Shown one piece after another: positions 60,177-64,000 of a stretch of 64,000 nt of DNA. The DNA is taken from contig NZ_JBFRGR010000004.1 in assembly GCF_052115445.1 (NCBI RefSeq), forward strand, positions 310,001 to 374,000, given 5' to 3'. How positions within the stretch are numbered: the first letter of the stretch is position 1; each line of letters starts with the position of its first letter. The position numbers and the translations under genes were made by a program. The notes under the pieces were generated by a model that saw nothing but the letters and a program-made list of their open reading frames with translations, did not search any database and had not been told where the DNA came from. This stretch comes from Paenibacillus_E sp052115445 (lineage in GTDB: Bacteria > Bacillota > Bacilli > Paenibacillales > NBRC-103111).

Positions 60177-61099
60177 AAGATCCCTTCCTGTCCCATTCGT
60201 TTGATGGCATAATTGGTCAGCATGACCAGGATAAACGCGACCACATTCTTGAACAGTCCCACGGCTGCGGTTAAGCTATATTGCAGCTGTGTAAGACCCG
60301 CACGGTACACGTAAGTGTCCAGGATATCGGCAACACTGTAAGTATTCGGACTATAAAGATTCAGAACCTGATCAAATCCCGCATTTAAGATGTTGCCGAC
60401 CCGGAATATGAACATGATGCAAATCACCGAAAGAATGCTTGGAAGCGTAATATGAAGAGTTTGCTTCCAACGTGAAGCACCATCCATCACAGCGGCTTCA
60501 TACATGGAGGGATCGATGCCTGAGAGTGCAGCCAGATAAATAATGGTGCCCCACCCAATTTCCTTCCATATCGAGGAGACAACAAGAGTAAATCGAAAAT
60601 ATGCGGGATCCCCAAGGAAATAAACAGGGTCAAATCCAAAAAAATGAATCAGGCCGCTCACGACGCCTGTACTCGGTGACAAGATAGTAATGAGTAATCC
60701 GCCTAATATGACCCACGATAGAAAATGGGGCAGATAGCTGATCGTTTGTGTAATTCGTTTGAAGGCATTGATGCGGATTTCATTAAATAGCAGAGCGAGC
60801 ACAATCGGCGCCGGAAAACCAAAAACGATATGATAGAAGCTGAGAATAACGGTATTTTTCATGACTCGCGGAAAGTCCTGCGATGCTGTGAACAAATAAT
60901 GGAAATGCTTCAAACCGACCCATGAGCTTCCCCAAATGCCTTCTCGAATCCGGAAATCCTTAAATGCAATTTGCACCCCGTAGAGTGGTCCGTACTCAAA
61001 AATCAAATAATACACTAAAGCGGGTACAAGCATAAGTAACAAATACTTGCACTTAGCATAGTCCTTCCAGATCGAAGAACGGAACGTAATCGTTTTCAT
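60173..61099 (-). CDS. ABC oligosaccharide permease, LplB type
   Basis: 308 residues. First gene of the operon: N-terminal KYLLLMLVPALVYYLIFEYGP plus YGVQIAFKDF are LplB hallmarks; EAA loop YEAAVMDGASRWKQTLHITL. Six membrane segments. ATG 61099 lies after AAGGAGAG; the open frame extends 48 codons further upstream but through the promoter at 61134-61162, so it cannot be part of the protein. Regulated most likely by the YesS-like regulator gene upstream. Confidence 0.94.
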   Translation of the reverse strand: MKTITFRSSIWKDYAKCKYLLLMLVPALVYYLIFEYGPLYGVQIAFKDFRIREGIWGSSWVGLKHFHYLFTASQDFPRVMKNTVILSFYHIVFGFPAPIVLALLFNEIRINAFKRITQTISYLPHFLSWVILGGLLITILSPSTGVVSGLIHFFGFDPVYFLGDPAYFRFTLVVSSIWKEIGWGTIIYLAALSGIDPSMYEAAVMDGASRWKQTLHITLPSILSVICIMFIFRVGNILNAGFDQVLNLYSPNTYSVADILDTYVYRAGLTQLQYSLTAAVGLFKNVVAFILVMLTNYAIKRMGQEGIL

Positions 61100-61133
61100 A
61101 ATGTTCTCTCCTTGTATTCGATGTGATAGCCAA

Positions 61134-61162
61134 ATCATAATTGCGTTCTTGGCAGGCTTCAA
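61134..61162 (-). promoter_or_regulatory. SigA-type promoter for the LplB operon
   Basis: On the minus strand TTGAAG (61157-61162), 17-base spacer, TATGAT (61134-61139). It lies between the regulator's terminator and LplB, so the seven-cistron region is read as its own unit. Confidence 0.68.
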
Positions 61163-61202
61163 TGTTAACATCTGAAACGAGACTGAAATATATGAAACAG
61201 TC

Positions 61203-61250
61203 AGAAAAAAAACGTTGTACTGCCGGCTTTTTACCGGAAACAACGTTTTA
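61203..61250 (-). terminator. Terminator after the YesS-like regulator gene
   Basis: AAAACGTTGT pairs with ACAACGTTTT, with an inner CCGG/CCGG pairing; on the minus strand a long T-run follows. Confidence 0.88.
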
Positions 61251-61271
61251 GTGACTTATATGAATTTGTCC

Positions 61272-63428
61272 TTAACCTGAGTGAACCACACTTTTGTTAA
61301 TGGGGGGCATGCTACGGTATTGCATGGGGGTTACACCGGTATACTGTTTGAACTTAGTTCCGAAATACCCGGGACTCCTATAACCCGATTGTTCGGCCAC
61401 ATCTGAAATCGACAAACGATCGTCTGCCAGAAGCTCTTTGGCTTTCTCTATTCTGATCTTCGTTAAATAATCGGCAATGGTCTGCGAATACTGCTCTTTG
61501 AATACCTTACAAATAAATTGCTTGGAATAAGATGTGACATTTGCTAATTCGTCCAAGGAAATGTCGTGCTGAAGATTTTCCTCGATATAAGACTTCAAGG
61601 TATGGGCTAATACGGAATGCAATGATTCAGGTCGGTACTGTAGCCGAACCGCCAACTCCAGACTAAGCGCTTCCAGGGACTGAAGTGTAGCCGTAAAAGT
61701 TTCTTTTTTATGACTGTTCATCAGTTCGTTCGGACTCTTGAAGGCGTAGTCACCGGTCATGGCTTCCAGCATGATCTTGGTCAAACACAACGTAAGCTGG
61801 TTCAGGTATAGCTCAATTCCCTGGATCGAATAGCTTTCTGCTTGCATACGGGTATGAATGTCGGCAAAGTAGTGTTGGATCTGCTCCCGAGTTCCTCCGT
61901 GGATCAGATTCTCGAATATCTCCCCAGGCATTAAATCCAATAGGACGGAGCTTCTTGTCCTGATTTCCTGATAGATTACGATACTCTGTTCGCCAAGGAG
62001 AAATTTATACTGTACTGCTTCCTGAGCCTCCGTGAATGAAACGATTAATTGCTCAGCCTCCTCCACGATACAACCGATACCGGCAGAGAATTTGAGTTCC
62101 TCCCCGATCTTGAGGCGGAGGGCATTCAGTTCGTTACGGATTTCGGCCACCCGTGACACTTCATCGGTTTCTTCCGTATCGTCTAACTGATACACGATCG
62201 CGATGTGTTCTTTGCCCCATGGGATTGAGATGAGAGACAATCGTTGCTGCTTCTGTTCCAGCTTCTCTCTCAGCTCATCCCTGCGATGAGGCTCGACAGG
62301 TGTGAGGAGAGCGGCAGCGAATGCACCCTTCTCAGGAAAGGGGAACTGCTTCTCATCAACGGATAACGTACCACTCAGCATATCCTGCAGATGCTTATCC
62401 CGGACATGTCGATGCAATTGATTGATGCGGTACGTCAGGAGCTGAATCGGCTTATCCAATCTTACGGACAGTAAGTAAGACAATAACAGACCAATGAGCA
62501 GAATGCTTGCAATGACGAGCCATATTTCTTTTTTCAACGTTTGCGTCAATAACAAATAGGAGGTAACCGGACGAATGCTTGCGTAAGACCACCCCAATTG
62601 AGACCTTTCGGGGGGGAGTACGGAAAGCACGGTGCCATTGTGGTAAGGGATAGATGTTACTTGACTCTGCAAGAGAGGCGCAACAATTTGGTTATCATCG
62701 AGAACCGGATCTTTATCTGTCAGATCGGAGGATAACATCCCCGTATCTGTAAACAGGTAGATTTGCTCCTTTGAGTGGCGCAGCATGTTACGCACATTGT
62801 TCATCAGTTCTTCAGCATTAACATCCACAATCATATAGCCTTTGACATTGGGGCCAGCAGATTTATAAGGCAAGGTATAGATATATGACAGAACCTTATG
62901 GTCTGATACTTCGGCATTCACTTGATCGCGAACAAACCATTTATGGGGCTCAATCGTTTGTAAATGATCGATTAATGGACCGTTCGGAGAACGCTGCGGA
63001 TCTGCATAAAAGTAATTCGTATCTACAATGAACCCCGATCTGTCAAACACAATCGTTACGTTGTCCAGTCCGGGTTGAGTAATTGATAGCGTTTTCAAAT
63101 CATGAACTAAACGAGTTGCACGGAAATAATTCCCGTCGATAGGGTGATCCAGGAAGAAATGAACCTCCTCCATACTGGATTCTCGAATCGTTGTCATCGC
63201 TTTATCCAATAATGCGTTATGATAACGCTCCAGGTAATTGTCTTCCACATAGGATTTAACGCGCTCAAGCTCATATAAGCTTTCCTTGGATATTTCCTTG
63301 GCAAGCAGGTCATTGGTACGTTTCGTAAAATAACCACCGAATAAACTGATAATAACGACAGTTAATGCAAGGTAAGATAGTACAAGTTTACGCAAGTAAC
63401 CACTAGGTTTTTTAAATAATATCCACAT
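61272..63428 (-). CDS. Membrane-spanning AraC-family regulator, YesS-like
   Basis: 718 residues. Two membrane helices (about 12-33 and 302-322) enclose an extracytoplasmic Cache-like sensor of about 270 residues; a cytoplasmic linker region (about 330-600) resembles the degenerate GGDEF-like part of YesS/YesN proteins. The C-terminal AraC DNA-binding domain (about 615-710) has LDELANVTSYSKQFICKVF and ISDVAEQSGYRSPGYFGTKF. Such regulators control oligosaccharide uptake operons in Paenibacillus, here probably the LplB-LplC-LplA set downstream. AAAGGGGG lies before ATG 63428. Its own terminator separates it from the operon. Confidence 0.92.
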   Translation of the reverse strand: MWILFKKPSGYLRKLVLSYLALTVVIISLFGGYFTKRTNDLLAKEISKESLYELERVKSYVEDNYLERYHNALLDKAMTTIRESSMEEVHFFLDHPIDGNYFRATRLVHDLKTLSITQPGLDNVTIVFDRSGFIVDTNYFYADPQRSPNGPLIDHLQTIEPHKWFVRDQVNAEVSDHKVLSYIYTLPYKSAGPNVKGYMIVDVNAEELMNNVRNMLRHSKEQIYLFTDTGMLSSDLTDKDPVLDDNQIVAPLLQSQVTSIPYHNGTVLSVLPPERSQLGWSYASIRPVTSYLLLTQTLKKEIWLVIASILLIGLLLSYLLSVRLDKPIQLLTYRINQLHRHVRDKHLQDMLSGTLSVDEKQFPFPEKGAFAAALLTPVEPHRRDELREKLEQKQQRLSLISIPWGKEHIAIVYQLDDTEETDEVSRVAEIRNELNALRLKIGEELKFSAGIGCIVEEAEQLIVSFTEAQEAVQYKFLLGEQSIVIYQEIRTRSSVLLDLMPGEIFENLIHGGTREQIQHYFADIHTRMQAESYSIQGIELYLNQLTLCLTKIMLEAMTGDYAFKSPNELMNSHKKETFTATLQSLEALSLELAVRLQYRPESLHSVLAHTLKSYIEENLQHDISLDELANVTSYSKQFICKVFKEQYSQTIADYLTKIRIEKAKELLADDRLSISDVAEQSGYRSPGYFGTKFKQYTGVTPMQYRSMPPINKSVVHSG

Positions 63429-63491
63429 AAGCGTTCCCCCTTTCTGCTATCAGTTGCGATATTCCTGCATCATAACTAAATTTACAGGCAA

Positions 63492-63506
63492 TGTAAAGCG
63501 GTTACA
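63492..63506 (+). promoter_or_regulatory. Inverted-repeat cluster, possible operator
   Basis: TGTAA-AGCGG-TTACA (63492-63506) overlaps TTTACA-GGCAA-TGTAAA (63481-63497), giving three alternating half-sites about 10-11 bases apart. It lies 64 bases upstream of the YesS-like gene. It resembles a cre site with one extra base. Confidence 0.4.
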
Positions 63507-63723
63507 CATAGCCTACTTCACTGCCAATTCCGGAGATGGGGGCTGCGATGAGACGGGCATTCTCGTCCTCATCATGGGATCTTTCTGTTTCGAACGATTC
63601 ATAATTTAAACATCAAATTCAAATTGTGAGATTGTTGCCCTAAAATAAAACGCTTACCCTTAAAGAGGATGAAGCCTTCTGGAATTGGGCAGATCCAAAC
63701 CAAATGCGAAAGGGTGCGAATTC

Positions 63724-64000
63724 ATGAAGAGAAGAAGGATTAACAAGACATTGATTTCAATTCTGCTTGTATGCATGTTTTTTACCCTAAGTCCCTTACC
63801 GGCCAAGTTTGGAGGGATTCCCCTTGCTTCTGCAGACAGCCTTCCGTCGAATCTGGTTTCGAATAGCGGGTTTGAAGATGATCTCGACGCAAACGGCCAA
63901 CCGGACAACTGGGTGCTCTCTAATGTAGGAGTAACAAGCGCAAGCGTTACCCTCGATACTTATTACGCGATTGAGGGGAGTAAGAGCGCCAAAGTTACTT
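63724..64000 (+). CDS. Secreted carbohydrate-binding-module protein (3' end off window)
   Basis: The first 92 codons of a gene that runs off the window. A signal peptide (KRRRINKTLISILLVCMFF, hydrophobic to about 37, cleavage near ASADS) is followed by SNLVSNSGFEDDLDANGQPD and then a beta-rich stretch ending SKSAKVT. NSGFE plus DxNxxPDNW is the start of CBM4/9-type carbohydrate-binding or discoidin-like modules, common at the front of polysaccharide lyases and glycosidases. AAAGGGTG lies about eight bases before ATG 63724. It is divergent from the YesS-like regulator and may be its target; the catalytic part is not visible. Confidence 0.82.
   Translation, partial: MKRRRINKTLISILLVCMFFTLSPLPAKFGGIPLASADSLPSNLVSNSGFEDDLDANGQPDNWVLSNVGVTSASVTLDTYYAIEGSKSAKVT

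Noticed and set aside
60173..61243. Longer LplB reading frame starting at 61243
   Set aside because: The added 48 codons cross a terminator and the predicted promoter; ATG 61099 has a proper ribosome site.
1..64000. tRNA, rRNA, insertion sequences, prophage or attachment sites
   Set aside because: No cloverleaf, rRNA motif, transposase, integrase or flanking repeat was recognised on either strand.

Overview
The window looks like chromosome of a Paenibacillus-type endospore-forming Firmicute. Supporting signs are strong AGGAGG-type ribosome sites, frequent TTG and GTG starts, many lipoprotein-anchored ABC sugar-binding proteins, an S-layer-homology (SLH) protein, a YesS-like membrane AraC regulator with an LplB/LplC-type transporter, a YjcZ-like spore peptide and a Bacillus-type short ferredoxin. 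I see no rRNA, tRNA, CRISPR array, insertion sequence or prophage. Genus-level assignment is an inference from gene content.

1-5.9 kb is mostly housekeeping: a cut-off MFS exporter, a ResA/TlpA-like thiol oxidoreductase, citramalate synthase (cimA, minus strand), DNA polymerase IV (dinB), mobB and ferredoxin. 6.0-13.1 kb is a co-directional signalling and envelope block: a CHASE2 class III adenylate cyclase, a secreted FecR-domain protein with a long charged helix, a secreted NHL propeller with a copper-amine-oxidase-N-like tail, and an L,D-transpeptidase with N-terminal helical repeats. 13.5-19.5 kb is sugar uptake: a possible attenuated leader RNA, a binding-protein/two-permease ABC set without its own ATPase, then a PTS EIICB transporter and a BglG/LicT-family antiterminator. 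19.6-25.1 kb holds pyrD, a small alarmone synthetase (relQ type), a DUF309 protein, a membrane thioredoxin, an RsmF-like rRNA m5C methyltransferase and an RsuA-like pseudouridine synthase.

25.3-37.5 kb is an AT-rich cell-surface region: a lipoprotein with SLH repeats, a 2207-residue secreted multidomain protein, a HAD phosphatase, a secreted cadherin-like protein, and a TPR-glycosyltransferase that overlaps the end of the latter by 14 bases. 37.5-42.0 kb has a YjcZ-like spore peptide with a SigK-like promoter, an acidic repeat protein, a nitroreductase, a small helical protein and the queuosine precursor genes queD-queE-queC. 42.1-50.4 kb is a two-component system followed by an RND efflux pump, its lipoprotein adaptor and a third, unrecognised secreted protein. 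A perfect 11-base tandem repeat before the pump looks like the operator for the response regulator.

50.5-64 kb is carbohydrate catabolism: an AraC regulator divergent from a TIM-barrel epimerase and a Gfo/Idh dehydrogenase, a decayed fragment of what looks like a glycosidase gene, then a minus-strand operon (two LplB/LplC-type permeases, binding protein, SGNH esterase-like hydrolase, two FAD oxidoreductases) behind its YesS-like regulator. The start of a secreted carbohydrate-binding protein runs off the right edge. Base composition is patchy: the 3' half of the rsmF-like gene and queE are clearly GC-rich against their neighbours, and the 34-36 kb surface gene is very AT-rich, which suggests mosaic ancestry.
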